Assembly (NCBI GenBank): GCA_017453245.1
Contig: JAFTKM010000022.1
Location: 20,901-84,900, forward strand
DNA from: Clostridia bacterium
Lineage (GTDB): Bacteria > Bacillota > Clostridia > Oscillospirales > CAG-272
DNA length: 64,000 nucleotides
Direction of reading: 5' to 3'
In this document: in pieces, positions 17,476 to 26,804 of the stretch
Numbering within the stretch: position 1 is the stretch's first letter
Layout of the letters: the number at the start of each line of letters is the position of its first letter
Position numbers and translations under genes: made by a program
Notes under the pieces: model-generated
What the model was told of the DNA's origin: nothing
The model's input: only the letters and a program-made list of their open reading frames with translations
Database searches by the model: none

Positions 17476-19800
17476 TCAGTCCTCTACTACGGAGAGTTTG
17501 AAGATGCCGGCCTTCTTCACCATATCCGACGCGAGAGTCGCCTCTCTTGCACGGCAGGTAAAGATGAAGCTCTGGTAGCCCTCCTTGCCAAGGTGAGCAA
17601 GCGACTTCATCATAGACTTCGCGCGTACGTTGTCCTGATGAGCGAAGCTCTCGTCAAGGCATACGGGAGGCTTCTCTGTATAGAGCATATCGATAAGAGC
17701 CATTCTCACAGCTATGTAAGCAAGGTCTCTTGTACCGCCGGAGAGGAAGTCTACTGTTCTCTGCTCTCCCGTCTCGGAGAGGTAGCTTACCTTAAGACCG
17801 GAGGTAACGTCGAAGTCACCGTACTTCTTGTCGGTCATAATGCCCATAAGCTCGGTGGAGTACTCGCCAAGGCGAGGAGAAATGCCTGCGCGGAGGTTGT
17901 CGGACGCGCTCTCGATAGCCTTGTAAGCTATGAAGTACGCCTTATGTCTCTGGCGGAGCTCGTCGATGCTGGACTCAAGCGACTTAACCTTCGCGTAATA
18001 CTCAGCGGGGTCGCCGGAGTTGGTCTTAAGAGCCATTATCTCGTTCTCGACGGTGTAGATCATTCTGTCGAGCTCAACTATCTTATTCTTGTAAGCCGCG
18101 ATGGAGGTGATGATCTCATCGTGGTTGATGTGTGTGAGCGCCTTTCTCTTAAGCGGAGGCACCTGACCGCGGATGTCGATCTCGTTCTTATCGGCAAGAG
18201 ACTGACGGAGCTCCTTAACGGTGAGCTCGATGGTGTTCTTCTCCTCAAGGAGAATTCTCTTTCTCTCAAGGAAGGTAGCAACCTTGGACTCAAGTCTGTC
18301 AAGGAACTCGTTGAGAGAGGATGTCGGAGGCTCCTCGCCCCAGCGGATGATAACGCGGGTGAGCTCCTGCTTTGCGTTCTCGTAATTGAGCCTTGACGCC
18401 TCGAGAGCGATTCTCGCGTCCTCGGTGGACTTGATCATACCGTCTCTCTTAGCGCGGGCGTCGGAGATGACAGCAATCTTACCCTTGAGGTCGCCGTAGC
18501 CGGAAACACCAAACTTACCTGCGAGGGTGGAGAGGCTCTTCTTGTTCTTGATAATGCCTACAAGCGCGACGATAGAGAGCGCAAGAGCGCCTGCGCCGAG
18601 CACACCGCCGATAACTCTGAAGGCTGTGCCAGCAAGAGTACCCTTAGCTATAATTTCGTAAACGATGACTGCGATGATAGCGAGTGCGCCGACGGTGGTA
18701 AGAGCGATATTCTTTGCAAGGCCCTTAACGTAGGAGAGAGCTCTCTTAAGGATGTTCTCCTCGCCGCCCTCCTCGTCAGCGTGCTCGATCGCGCCCTCGA
18801 TCTCACGGGTGATACCGATAGCGTTCTTCTCCTTGGTGTACGCGTCATCCGCGTCTGCGAGCGCGTGGTAAGCCTCGTTAACTCCGCGGCGCGCCATACT
18901 GATCTCGGTGATATAGGAATCGGAGGGGACGTATCCCGCTCTGGTATTCTCGTCGATAAAGTTGTTGTACGCCTCGTTCTTGCGTACGCACTCCTCCTCG
19001 AGCTCGTGGAGCTTGTCGAAGGTGTCAATGAGCATAACGCTCTTGTAGCAGGAGTCGAGGTCGTAGAGTCTCTCAAGCTTGTCCTCTGCCTCTGCTCTCT
19101 CCTGACGGATCTTGAAGAGCTCGGTCTCCTTGGCAAGGATCTGCTTGTTGTCCTCGTTGGAGCGCGCCATAGCCTCCTCGAGTGCCTCCTGCTTGTGCAT
19201 GAGGTCGTGGATTACTCCGCCGCCGCCACCGCGGTGAACGAGTCCCTCCATCTTCTCGGAGATCTTGGTCATAGCTCTCTGGTTATTGATCTTCTCACTG
19301 CCGGAGAAGAGAATATTCTCGATGGACTCCTTGACAGATCCCTCGTTGATGGCGGAGTCACCGATCTGACCGATGAAGGCCGTGTTCTCAAAGAGCTCGC
19401 GGCTCACGCCGAAGAACACCTCGCCTGCGGGCATCTTACCGAATGCGGTAGCGCCGCTCTCCATATCGATAATGGAGGACTCCTCCTTGAACGCCTGTCT
19501 GCCGTCCTGTCTGACGGTAGGTGTAGTGGAGCGGGTGATAAGGTATCTCTTATCCTTAACGCGGACTACCATAGAGCCCTCTGCGATACCCGTATCCCAG
19601 TTGATTCTCTTTCTTCTCTCGCTGAGCACCTCGTCGGTCTCAACACCGTCGAAGCCGAAGAGCATATATTTGATGAATGCGGCAATAGTGGTCTTACCCG
19701 CCTCGTTCTGTCCCTCGATAACGTTGACCGTGGGGGAGAACTCGAGCGTCATATCCTTGATAAGTCCAAAGCTCCTTATGTCAATCTTCTCAATAATCAT
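17476..19800 (-). CDS. AAA/SMC-like ATPase of the YhaN family with internal membrane segments
   Basis: A 774-residue ATPase of the Rad50/SbcC superfamily. The N-terminus has an AAA_23-type P-loop, GQNEAGKTT (residues 30-38). Two long coiled-coil regions flank a pair of membrane segments near residues 365-415. The C-terminus has the signature FLSGGTRDL and Walker B PVCLDESF. Central membrane segments are characteristic of YhaN-like proteins. YhaN usually sits beside the YhaO/SbcD-like nuclease, but here the upstream neighbour is a DUF6062 gene and no such nuclease is present. A role in DNA repair or end processing is inferred from family. Confidence 0.85.
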   Translation of the reverse strand: MIIEKIDIRSFGLIKDMTLEFSPTVNVIEGQNEAGKTTIAAFIKYMLFGFDGVETDEVLSERRKRINWDTGIAEGSMVVRVKDKRYLITRSTTPTVRQDGRQAFKEESSIIDMESGATAFGKMPAGEVFFGVSRELFENTAFIGQIGDSAINEGSVKESIENILFSGSEKINNQRAMTKISEKMEGLVHRGGGGGVIHDLMHKQEALEEAMARSNEDNKQILAKETELFKIRQERAEAEDKLERLYDLDSCYKSVMLIDTFDKLHELEEECVRKNEAYNNFIDENTRAGYVPSDSYITEISMARRGVNEAYHALADADDAYTKEKNAIGITREIEGAIEHADEEGGEENILKRALSYVKGLAKNIALTTVGALAIIAVIVYEIIAKGTLAGTAFRVIGGVLGAGALALSIVALVGIIKNKKSLSTLAGKFGVSGYGDLKGKIAVISDARAKRDGMIKSTEDARIALEASRLNYENAKQELTRVIIRWGEEPPTSSLNEFLDRLESKVATFLERKRILLEEKNTIELTVKELRQSLADKNEIDIRGQVPPLKRKALTHINHDEIITSIAAYKNKIVELDRMIYTVENEIMALKTNSGDPAEYYAKVKSLESSIDELRQRHKAYFIAYKAIESASDNLRAGISPRLGEYSTELMGIMTDKKYGDFDVTSGLKVSYLSETGEQRTVDFLSGGTRDLAYIAVRMALIDMLYTEKPPVCLDESFAHQDNVRAKSMMKSLAHLGKEGYQSFIFTCRAREATLASDMVKKAGIFKLSVVED

Positions 19801-19816
19801 TTTCTGTCCTCATCCT

Positions 19817-20542
19817 TTACTCTCTTTTTTGTTTTGCGTCTATCTCCTCGCCGAAGCATCCGCCGAGGAATTTAACCGCTCGCTTGACCGAGTCCTTGGA
19901 ATTGTACCACGGCTCCTCATCGTAGCGGTAATCGAACTTTTTGCAGAACCAGCTGACGTCACCCTTCAGCTCGGTTATATATTTCTTCTCGATGGCGTGC
20001 GCCTCGTCGTAGAAATCGTTGTAAAGCTTTTTCGGCATCTTCTTTGACGCGTACTCAAGCATCGCACGGTAGTGCGGTAAGCAGAACCACGGCTGCTTGT
20101 TGAACTTGCGACGGAAGTTTGGGTCTGACTCCCAGAGGTAACACACCGTGGCAACCATCGCTGAGAGATTCTTTTCTATCCTCGAGCAGACGTAGCAGCT
20201 ATCCTCAAGCTTGCCGAGTGCCTCCTTTGCGGCGGCTCGTTTATTGCCGAGGACCACAGGTCCGTCGAGCTTTTTCTCGACCTCGTCAAGATGGCTCTCA
20301 AGAATAAGTCCCATACCGAGCATTCTGCGCCTAGAGAGCATCATATTGTAATGCGTCAGACAGAAGCCAAGCTCGTTGGTCTTTATTCTTATGTCCGGCT
20401 CCATCATGGAAGCGCCGAGAATTATGTCGAGCTCGTCCTCCTGCAGTCGCTTGTACAGCATACACACAGGACAGCCGCACTCGGGCTTTTCTATCACCGC
20501 GTCAAACGCCTCGTTGACGGGGATGGTATAAATCTGTTCCAC
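19817..20542 (-). CDS. DUF6062 family protein, cysteine rich
   Basis: A 241-residue soluble protein that resembles the DUF6062 family of Clostridia; no function is established. It has two similar halves, each with a cysteine pair and a Cys/His motif: CGCPVC and GFCLTHYNMML in the first, CYVC and WFCLPHYRAML in the second. This arrangement suggests two equivalent metal-binding sites, which is inference. The start is a GTG at 20542 with AGGAGG four bases before it. It precedes the YhaN-like ATPase by 16 bp, so the two are probably cotranscribed. Confidence 0.75.
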   Translation of the reverse strand: MEQIYTIPVNEAFDAVIEKPECGCPVCMLYKRLQEDELDIILGASMMEPDIRIKTNELGFCLTHYNMMLSRRRMLGMGLILESHLDEVEKKLDGPVVLGNKRAAAKEALGKLEDSCYVCSRIEKNLSAMVATVCYLWESDPNFRRKFNKQPWFCLPHYRAMLEYASKKMPKKLYNDFYDEAHAIEKKYITELKGDVSWFCKKFDYRYDEEPWYNSKDSVKRAVKFLGGCFGEEIDAKQKRE

Positions 20543-20605
20543 GTTGCCTCCTTGTCGCCTTTTTTATCTGCCGATTTTTAACAAAAAATTAGTTGGCGCA
20601 ACGAC

Positions 20606-20634
20606 TTGAAAAAAGTCAAAATTTATGTTAAAAT
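20606..20634 (+). promoter_or_regulatory. sigma-A promoter of the ogg gene
   Basis: TTGAAA (20606-20611) and TAAAAT (20629-20634) with a 17-bp spacer, 69 bp before the ATG at 20703. Confidence 0.55.
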
Positions 20635-20702
20635 ATAAAAAAATATTACGCCTCATCTCATTATACTACATAATTTTATGTTTTTCAAGAGGAAGATCAA
20701 AA

Positions 20703-21644
20703 ATGTTTGAGAAATTTGAGACCGTTTTTGACGGTAAAAATGCAATAAAAGTCACGGGACTTGGCAGGTATAGCCTCACCGACACTATGGAGTGCGGTCA
20801 ATGCTTCAGATACGAGAGAGTCCCGAGAGATGACGAATACGTCGAATATATGACCGTGGTCGGTGACCACCTTATCAGAGTCGCCCAAGAGTCGCGCGGC
20901 GAGCTCATCTTCCCCGAAATGAGTGACGAGGTCTTTGACAGCGTGGCTGTCCCCTACTTTTCTCTCGAGAGAGACCTCGGGAGTGTGAAGAAAAGCGTTA
21001 CCGAGCGCACCGACTCGGAGTGGTTAAAGGCCGCGGCGGAGTTTGGCGAGGGAATCGCCATCCTCACTCAGGATACGTGGGAGACGCTCCTATCCTTCAT
21101 CATCTCGCAGAATAACAATATTCCGAGAATCAGAAAAATAGTCAGAGAGATCTCAAGCGAGTACGGAACCAATTTAAGCCTTGAAAATGACTACAATAGT
21201 TGTCCTTTAAAGCGAATTAACGGTGCGCCCAGCGACGCCGACTGTAAGTCGTGCGGAAGGTGTTACACATTCCCAAAGGCAGAGGATATCCTCGTGTATC
21301 CCGACGGACTCCTCCCCTCCAAGCCGGGATTCAGATACGGATACATACTTGATGCCGCAGAAAAGGTCACCTCGGGCGAGGTCGATCTTGTGAAAATCAA
21401 GGCAGAATCAAGCTATGAATATACCCTCACCGAGCTCAAGAAAATCAAGGGCGTCGGCGATAAGGTCGCATCCTGCTGCGCACTGTTTGGCTTTGCGAAT
21501 CTTGAAGCCTTTCCCATCGACGTGTGGATGAAAAGAGCTATCGATACCTACTTTGACGGTAAGCTCGACCCAACCTCACTCGGTCCCTATGCGGGTATTG
21601 CACAGCAATATATTTTTCATTATATAAGAAACAAGGTTTCTTGA
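20703..21644 (+). CDS. ogg: 8-oxoguanine DNA glycosylase/AP lyase (Ogg), with four-cysteine insertion
   Basis: A 313-residue bifunctional glycosylase that removes 8-oxoguanine and cuts the abasic site. The helix-hairpin-helix LKKIKGVGDKVASCC carries the catalytic Lys254, and PIDVWMKR carries Asp273; LLSFIISQNNNIPRI is the conserved DNA-intercalating loop. Unusual is an insertion between residues 165 and 190 with cysteines at 167, 181, 184 and 187 (C-x13-C-x2-C-x2-C), which could bind zinc or an Fe-S cluster. The start at 20703 is chosen for the AAGAGGAAG upstream; an earlier in-frame ATG at 20625 overlaps the promoter. Confidence 0.88.
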   Translation: MFEKFETVFDGKNAIKVTGLGRYSLTDTMECGQCFRYERVPRDDEYVEYMTVVGDHLIRVAQESRGELIFPEMSDEVFDSVAVPYFSLERDLGSVKKSVTERTDSEWLKAAAEFGEGIAILTQDTWETLLSFIISQNNNIPRIRKIVREISSEYGTNLSLENDYNSCPLKRINGAPSDADCKSCGRCYTFPKAEDILVYPDGLLPSKPGFRYGYILDAAEKVTSGEVDLVKIKAESSYEYTLTELKKIKGVGDKVASCCALFGFANLEAFPIDVWMKRAIDTYFDGKLDPTSLGPYAGIAQQYIFHYIRNKVS

Positions 21645-21820
21645 GTTTGCTACGCAAACGCGCATACCGCTTTGCGGTATCCAGCGTCATTTGTCGTGTC
21701 CGACCGACAAATAGCTGATATTCCCTTCAGGAGCGATATTATCCGAATGAATTCGGATAGCGATATGTTGCCTATTGGCAACGCGATATGCGCTGCGGCG
21801 CGTAAAGAAATACTCAATCC
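21626..21820. repeat. intergenic hairpin array 3 (spacer GCGATAT)
   Basis: A run of small hairpins beginning inside the end of ogg: AAGAAAC/GTTTCTT (21626-21642), GTTTGC/GCAAAC (21645-21659), ATACCGC/GCGGTAT (21664-21680), ATTTGTCG/CGACAAAT (about 21689-21712), ATCCGAAT/ATTCGGAT (about 21741-21758), GTTGCC/GGCAAC (21767-21782). GCGATAT occurs exactly at 21733, 21760 and 21783. Its reverse complement, ATATCGC, differs by one base from the ATATCAC spacer of array 2. No gene is seen between 21645 and 21994. Confidence 0.65.
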
Positions 21821-21836
21821 ACCCCTTTCATATCAA

Positions 21837-21872
21837 AAGAGCCGATGCAAAACGCATCGGCTCTTACTTTTT
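21837..21872. terminator. bidirectional terminator between ogg and infB
   Basis: Stem AAGAGCCGATGC (21837-21848) with GCATCGGCTCTT (21854-21865), flanked by A-rich and T-rich sequence. It can end both convergent transcripts. Confidence 0.8.
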
Positions 21873-21994
21873 CTTATTACTTGTACCTTGGTGGTAGCGC
21901 TGAATAGTTTTTGAGATAGTTGCCACGTACTTCTACCCGAAGCTGTATATCCAATACAGCGAGTTTGGTAGAATACGGGGGAAATATCCGAAAA

Positions 21995-24940
21995 TTACCT
22001 CTTGACTTCTTCCATTATGAAGGATTCAAGCACATCCCCCTCACGGATATCATTAAACTTCTCGATACCAACACCGCACTCATAGCCCTCGTTGACTTCC
22101 TTCACGTCGTCCTTGAAGCGGCGGAGAGAGGAGATCTTATCCTCGAAGATAACTACGCCGTCACGAACGATACGGATAGAGGACTGACGGGTGATCTTAC
22201 CGTCCTGGATATAGCATCCCGCGATGATACCGACGCCGGGAACCTTGATGGTCTGTCTGACCTCGGCGTGACCCTGAAGGACTTCCTTATACTCGGGAGC
22301 GAGCATACCCTTCATAGCGGCCTCGACCTCGTCGATGATCTCGTAGATGATACGGTGAGTTCTGATGTCGACCTTGTTTCTCTCTGCGGAGTCAAGAGCG
22401 TTCTTATCAGGACGCACGCTGAAGCCGACGATGATAGCGCCGGAGGCAGCCGCGAGCATAACGTCGCTCTCGGTGATACCGCCTACCGCGGTGTGAATTA
22501 CGTTAACCTTAACCTCGTTATTGGAGAGCTTAAGGAGTGATGCCTTTACTGCCTCGGCAGAGCCCGCAACGTCAGCCTTAACGATGATGTTAAGAGTCTG
22601 AGTACCCTCGGAGATCATGGAGAAGAGGTCGTCAAGGTTAACTCTCGCGTTAGCGTTGAGTATCTCCTGTCTCTGCTTCTCACGTCTCTGCTCTGCAAGG
22701 CTTCTCGCCATTCTCTCGTCCTCAACGGCATTGAGCTCATCGCCCGCCTGAGGAACGTCGTCAAGACCGATGATCTCAACGGGAACGGAGGGACCTGCAA
22801 CCTTTACGGTCTTGCCCTTATCGTCGATCATAGCTCTTACTCTACCGGTTGCGGTACCTACGATCACGTAGTCACCCTGATGGAGAGTACCGTTCTGAAC
22901 GAGGACGGTAGCTACGGATCCGCGGCCCTTATCGAGCTTGGATTCTATTACGATACCCTTAGCTCGCTTCTGAGGATTAGCGCGGAGCTCCTTCATCTCT
23001 GCGACGAGAAGCACGCTCTCAAGAAGGTCCTCGATACCCATACCCGTGTGAGCGGAAACAGGCACGGTGATAACGTCACCGCCCCATGCCTCGGGAACGA
23101 GCTCATAGGTTGTGAGCTGGTTGAGAATGTTATCGGGATTAGCCGTGGGCTTATCCATCTTGTTGATTGCTACTACAATATCAATGCCTGCCGCCTTAGC
23201 GTGGTTGATAGCCTCAACGGTCTGGGGCATTACGCCGTCATCCGCCGCAACAACGAGGATCGCGATATCGGTGGACTTAGCGCCTCTCATACGCATAGCG
23301 GTGAACGCCTCGTGACCGGGGGTATCAAGGAAGGTGATGTCCTTGCCCTGAGCCTTAACACGGTATGCACCGATTGCCTGAGTAATACCGCCCGCCTCGC
23401 CGCGGGTAACGTTGGTGTGTCTGATTGCGTCAAGGATAGAGGTCTTACCGTGGTCAACGTGACCCATAACGCAAACTACGGGTGCGCGCTCTACGAGATC
23501 CTCATCATTATCCTCTGCCTCGGTAAAGAGCTTCTCCTCGATGGTAACAACGACCTCGCGGGTAACCTTTGCGCCGAACTCGTCAGCGATGATCTCCGCG
23601 GTACCGAAGTCGATAACGTCGTTGAGACCCTTCATCTCGCCCATCATCATGAGCTTCTTGATAACCTCTGCGGAGGTCTTCTTGAGTCTTACTGCAAGCT
23701 CGGAAACGGTGATCTCGTCGGGAACGGTGATCTCAAGCTGCTTCTGTCTTGCTCTCTCCTGCTCCATACGCTTGATCTTTTCCTGAGCCGCTCTTTCCTT
23801 ATCCTTAGCGGTCTTCTGATTCTGTCCCTTGTTGTCCTGCTTCTTAAGCTTGGTCTTGGAGCTCTTCTGATCGGTGCCGTTGAGGATTGCGTAGTACTGA
23901 TCGTTGTAGCGGTCGTCATACTTGGAGAGATCAACGTGAGAGGTTCTCGTATCGATGATCCTCTTGCCCTTATTCTCCTCGGTGGTGTATCCGTCGAGGT
24001 TTACGCCGCCCTTGACGTTACTTCTGTCAACGGTGGGGGTAATGGTCTTGAACTGCTGCTTCTGAGCCGCCTTCTTCTCTTCCTTCTTAGGCTGCTGAGG
24101 CTTCTGCTGAGCCTGCTGGGCTTCAAGCTTCTGCTTTCTCTCAAGCTGAGCCTGCTGAGCGGGACGAAGTCCGGAGTCCTTTCTGGGCTCGGTAACTACG
24201 GGAGCCGCCTTAGGTGCGGGAGCGGTCTGGGGCTTCTGCTGAGGCTTAACAAAGCCCTCGCCGGGCTTTCTCTGTCCGTTCGCCTCGCGGTTCATATTCT
24301 CGCGGCGCTTTGCAAAGGGATCGTCGGAGGGACGCGCGCCGTACTTGTTGTTACCCTGATAGCCCTGGCCATCAGGTCTTCTGTTCTTATCAAACTGAGG
24401 TCTTGCGCCGTCGGGACGCTGAGTGCTTCTGTCGCCCTGAGGTCTCTGACCGTTTCTGTCAAACTGAGGTCTCTGTCCCTCGGGACGCTTCTGTGCCTCG
24501 GGTCTCTGCTCGGGGCGTCTGTCCTCCTTAGGAGCGGGTGCTGCCTTAGGCTCTGCCTTGGGTGCGGGTGCGGCCTTCTGCTCAGCCTTAGGTGCGGGCG
24601 CAGTCTTGGGCTCTGCCTTGATCTCGGGCTTTGCCTCAGCCTTAGGAGCGGGAGCTGCCTTAGGAGCAGCCTTCTGCTCAGCCTTAGGTGCGGGAGCTGC
24701 TTTAGGCTCCTCCTTTGCCTTACCTGCTATTCTGATCGTGATCTTACCCGAGCGATATCCCTCAAGATCAGATATCTGATTCTTGGAGGTAATATGCTGC
24801 ATAAATACAGCAAACTCCTCGTCGGAGACGGTGCCGCCCGTGGTCTTCTCAATATTTACAGATTTAAATTCCTCGATAACGTCCTTAGACTTCATTGCGA
24901 AGTCCTTCGACAGCTCGGAAATCTTAATTCCTTTTGCCAT
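21995..24940 (-). CDS. infB: translation initiation factor IF-2
   Basis: A GTPase of about 981 residues that places initiator tRNA on the 30S subunit. The first ~400 residues are a long low-complexity linker rich in Ala/Pro/Lys and then in Gln/Arg/Pro/Asp/Gly (repeats such as APAPKAE and QRPxxxRPQFD). The GTPase domain has [17 protein letters not shown] and NKMDKP, followed by the usual beta-barrel and C-terminal tRNA-binding domains. The ATG at 24940 (MAKGIKISE) is the homologous start; an in-frame ATG four codons upstream also exists. It is the last gene of the operon: rbfA and truB, often next, are absent. Confidence 0.96.
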   Translation of the reverse strand: MAKGIKISELSKDFAMKSKDVIEEFKSVNIEKTTGGTVSDEEFAVFMQHITSKNQISDLEGYRSGKITIRIAGKAKEEPKAAPAPKAEQKAAPKAAPAPKAEAKPEIKAEPKTAPAPKAEQKAAPAPKAEPKAAPAPKEDRRPEQRPEAQKRPEGQRPQFDRNGQRPQGDRSTQRPDGARPQFDKNRRPDGQGYQGNNKYGARPSDDPFAKRRENMNREANGQRKPGEGFVKPQQKPQTAPAPKAAPVVTEPRKDSGLRPAQQAQLERKQKLEAQQAQQKPQQPKKEEKKAAQKQQFKTITPTVDRSNVKGGVNLDGYTTEENKGKRIIDTRTSHVDLSKYDDRYNDQYYAILNGTDQKSSKTKLKKQDNKGQNQKTAKDKERAAQEKIKRMEQERARQKQLEITVPDEITVSELAVRLKKTSAEVIKKLMMMGEMKGLNDVIDFGTAEIIADEFGAKVTREVVVTIEEKLFTEAEDNDEDLVERAPVVCVMGHVDHGKTSILDAIRHTNVTRGEAGGITQAIGAYRVKAQGKDITFLDTPGHEAFTAMRMRGAKSTDIAILVVAADDGVMPQTVEAINHAKAAGIDIVVAINKMDKPTANPDNILNQLTTYELVPEAWGGDVITVPVSAHTGMGIEDLLESVLLVAEMKELRANPQKRAKGIVIESKLDKGRGSVATVLVQNGTLHQGDYVIVGTATGRVRAMIDDKGKTVKVAGPSVPVEIIGLDDVPQAGDELNAVEDERMARSLAEQRREKQRQEILNANARVNLDDLFSMISEGTQTLNIIVKADVAGSAEAVKASLLKLSNNEVKVNVIHTAVGGITESDVMLAAASGAIIVGFSVRPDKNALDSAERNKVDIRTHRIIYEIIDEVEAAMKGMLAPEYKEVLQGHAEVRQTIKVPGVGIIAGCYIQDGKITRQSSIRIVRDGVVIFEDKISSLRRFKDDVKEVNEGYECGVGIEKFNDIREGDVLESFIMEEVKR

Positions 24941-25037
24941 ATTGTTCACCATTCACCGTTTGGTGAATTCCCTTTCGTTGTAATTTGACGGGAATTTTCG
25001 GGGTTAAAGGTGATTATGCAAATCTAGTTTTACATTT

Positions 25038-25370
25038 TTAAGCATTTTCACCATCTAAAAGATTAGTTATTGCGCGTGAAAAATTCTCGTCTGTAATACC
25101 GACTACGGCGGGAGTGTAGGTCTTGCCAAGCAACCTGCCGAGCTCGTCGGTGTCTATCCCTAATTCCTCTGTGCGTGTCTTATAGAACTCGCACTTATGG
25201 AATATTTTCTTCTTCGTCCCTTCGGAGGCACTGCCCGATAGGAGCACAAGCTTAAGTCTCCCTTTCTGAAGAAAGGCTATCACCTGCTCCGTACCTATTA
25301 CAACCTTGCCTGCCTTCATCGCAAGGCCGAGCATTCCGAGGACGCGCTTCATTACGTTACTGTCAGCCAT
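25038..25370 (-). CDS. ylxQ: L7Ae/L30e family RNA-binding protein (YlxQ-like)
   Basis: A 110-residue protein of the L7Ae/L30e/Gadd45 fold, which binds kink-turn RNA. The N-terminal MLGLAMKAGKVVIGTEQV and the central KLVLLSGSASEGTKKKI match YlxQ-type proteins encoded between nusA and infB in Firmicutes. The start at 25370 is chosen by homology and overlaps ylxR by eight bases; an upstream in-frame start lies deeper in ylxR. Confidence 0.87.
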   Translation of the reverse strand: MADSNVMKRVLGMLGLAMKAGKVVIGTEQVIAFLQKGRLKLVLLSGSASEGTKKKIFHKCEFYKTRTEELGIDTDELGRLLGKTYTPAVVGITDENFSRAITNLLDGENA

Positions 25371-25647
25371 GGCTAATTTCTTCTTCCATTCTGTCATATA
25401 CCTCATCGGGGATAGAGCACTCGAGAGAGGATTCTATTCTCCTTGACTTACGCGCCTTCTTGAGGCAAGCCGACTTCTTGCATATATATGCTCCGCGGCC
25501 TGATTTCTTGCCTGTCAGGTCAAGTGTAACCTCTCCCTCGGGGGTTCTCAAAACTCTTACGAGCTCGCCCTTCGGAAAGTGCTCACCGCAACCGACGCAA
25601 CGTCTTTGGGGTATCTTTTTTGTGGAAGGCTTCTTTATATCTGCCAT
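25363..25647 (-). CDS. rnpM: YlxR/RnpM family RNA-binding protein
   Basis: A 94-residue DUF448 protein. RRCVGCGEHFPKGELVR near the N-terminus and KKSGRGAYIC are the family signature. The Bacillus homologue (RnpM) binds RNase P RNA and modulates it; the same role is inferred here. The ATG at 25647 overlaps the nusA stop by one base (TGATG), so a GTG one codon upstream is less likely. It sits in the standard nusA-ylxR-ylxQ-infB order. Confidence 0.92.
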   Translation of the reverse strand: MADIKKPSTKKIPQRRCVGCGEHFPKGELVRVLRTPEGEVTLDLTGKKSGRGAYICKKSACLKKARKSRRIESSLECSIPDEVYDRMEEEISHG

Positions 25648-26678
25648 CACGCCTTAATGTCTATCTTACAGCCTGTGAGTCTTGCAACGAGCTTAGCGTT
25701 CTGACCCTCCTTACCGATAGCCAAGGAAAGCTGATCGGGAGAAACAAGAACCTTAGCCGAGCGCTCTGCATCCATAACTACCGAGATTACCTTGGCAGGA
25801 GAGAGTGCCTCTGCAATAAACTCCTCGATGGAATCGCTGTATCTGATGATGTCAACCTTTTCACCGCCGAGCTCGGAGAGAATGGAGTTGATTCTCATAC
25901 CGTTCTTACCGATACAGGAGCCGATCGCGTCAACGTTCTCATCTCTGGACTGAACCGCGATCTTGGTTCTGGAGCCTGCCTCACGGGACACACCCTTAAT
26001 AACGATGGTGCCGTCCTGGATCTCGGGGATCTCAAGCTCGAAGAGTCTCTTAACGAAATTGGGGTGAATTCTGGAAAGTGAAACGATAGGACCTCTGGTC
26101 TCGCCCGAATTAACCTCGGAAACGAATACCTTGATTCTGTCGCCTACGTCGTGTACCTCGCCGGGGATCTGCTCTGCCTTGATAAGGGTTGCATATCCTG
26201 TGCCGGTGTCGAGGATAAGGTTGCCGGAGATCATATCCACCTTATCAACAACTGCGGTGATGATCTCTTCCTTCTTCTCCTCGTATGCGCGGGTCTGCTT
26301 CTCACGCTCTGCGGTACGGATAGCCTGAATGATCATCTGCTTACCGGTCTGCGCGGAGAAACGGCGGAAGGTCTTGGTCTTGAGCTCGGTCTCAACGTAG
26401 CCGCCAAGCTTGTTTCTGCGGCTTAAGGACTTAGCCTCGGTAAGGCCGATCTCACACTTGGGATCAACAACCTCTCCGTCCGGAACAACGAGTCTTCTGT
26501 GATATACCTTCATATCACACTTGACGGGATCGAGATGCACTCTGATAAGAGCGGTTGCTCCTACCTCTTTTCTGCATGCGTTTGCGAGCGCCTCCTCAAT
26601 CTTTTCGAGCATATACTCCTTGGATATGCCGCTTTCTTTTTCGAGTAGGTCAAGGGAAGTGAATAATTCTGCGTTCAT
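25647..26678 (-). CDS. nusA: transcription termination/antitermination factor NusA
   Basis: A 343-residue NusA with the usual order: N-terminal RNA-polymerase-binding domain, S1 domain (about residues 135-200), then two KH domains (IGSCIGKNGMRI and LAIGKEGQNAKLV). It lacks the acidic C-terminal repeats of Gram-negative NusA, as in other Firmicutes. It controls pausing and termination. The ATG at 26678 follows AAAAGGAAAAA. The 126-bp gap to rimP is AT-rich and may hold an internal promoter. Confidence 0.96.
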   Translation of the reverse strand: MNAELFTSLDLLEKESGISKEYMLEKIEEALANACRKEVGATALIRVHLDPVKCDMKVYHRRLVVPDGEVVDPKCEIGLTEAKSLSRRNKLGGYVETELKTKTFRRFSAQTGKQMIIQAIRTAEREKQTRAYEEKKEEIITAVVDKVDMISGNLILDTGTGYATLIKAEQIPGEVHDVGDRIKVFVSEVNSGETRGPIVSLSRIHPNFVKRLFELEIPEIQDGTIVIKGVSREAGSRTKIAVQSRDENVDAIGSCIGKNGMRINSILSELGGEKVDIIRYSDSIEEFIAEALSPAKVISVVMDAERSAKVLVSPDQLSLAIGKEGQNAKLVARLTGCKIDIKA

Positions 26679-26724
26679 TTTTTCCTTTTTACCCGTAGCA
26701 AAATGCTACGCCCTTTCTATATTT

Positions 26725-26762
26725 ATTATAATAAACTAAGTAATAAGTAATCAATTGATTAC
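26725..26762 (-). promoter_or_regulatory. possible nusA promoter overlapping a 16-bp perfect palindrome
   Basis: The palindrome GTAATCAATTGATTAC lies at 26747-26762. On the minus strand its right half supplies a TTGATT -35 (26754-26749), with TATAAT (26730-26725) 18 bp on. A palindrome over a -35 box is a common repressor layout; this is inference only. Confidence 0.4.
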
Positions 26763-26804
26763 ATTTTATATATATTTCCGCGGGGCGCGGATGTTTTTTC
26801 TGTT

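Noticed and set aside
22880-24988. A 702-codon open frame antisense to infB
   Set aside because: Same codon-bias artefact; the predicted protein mirrors the repeats of IF-2 and has no family features.
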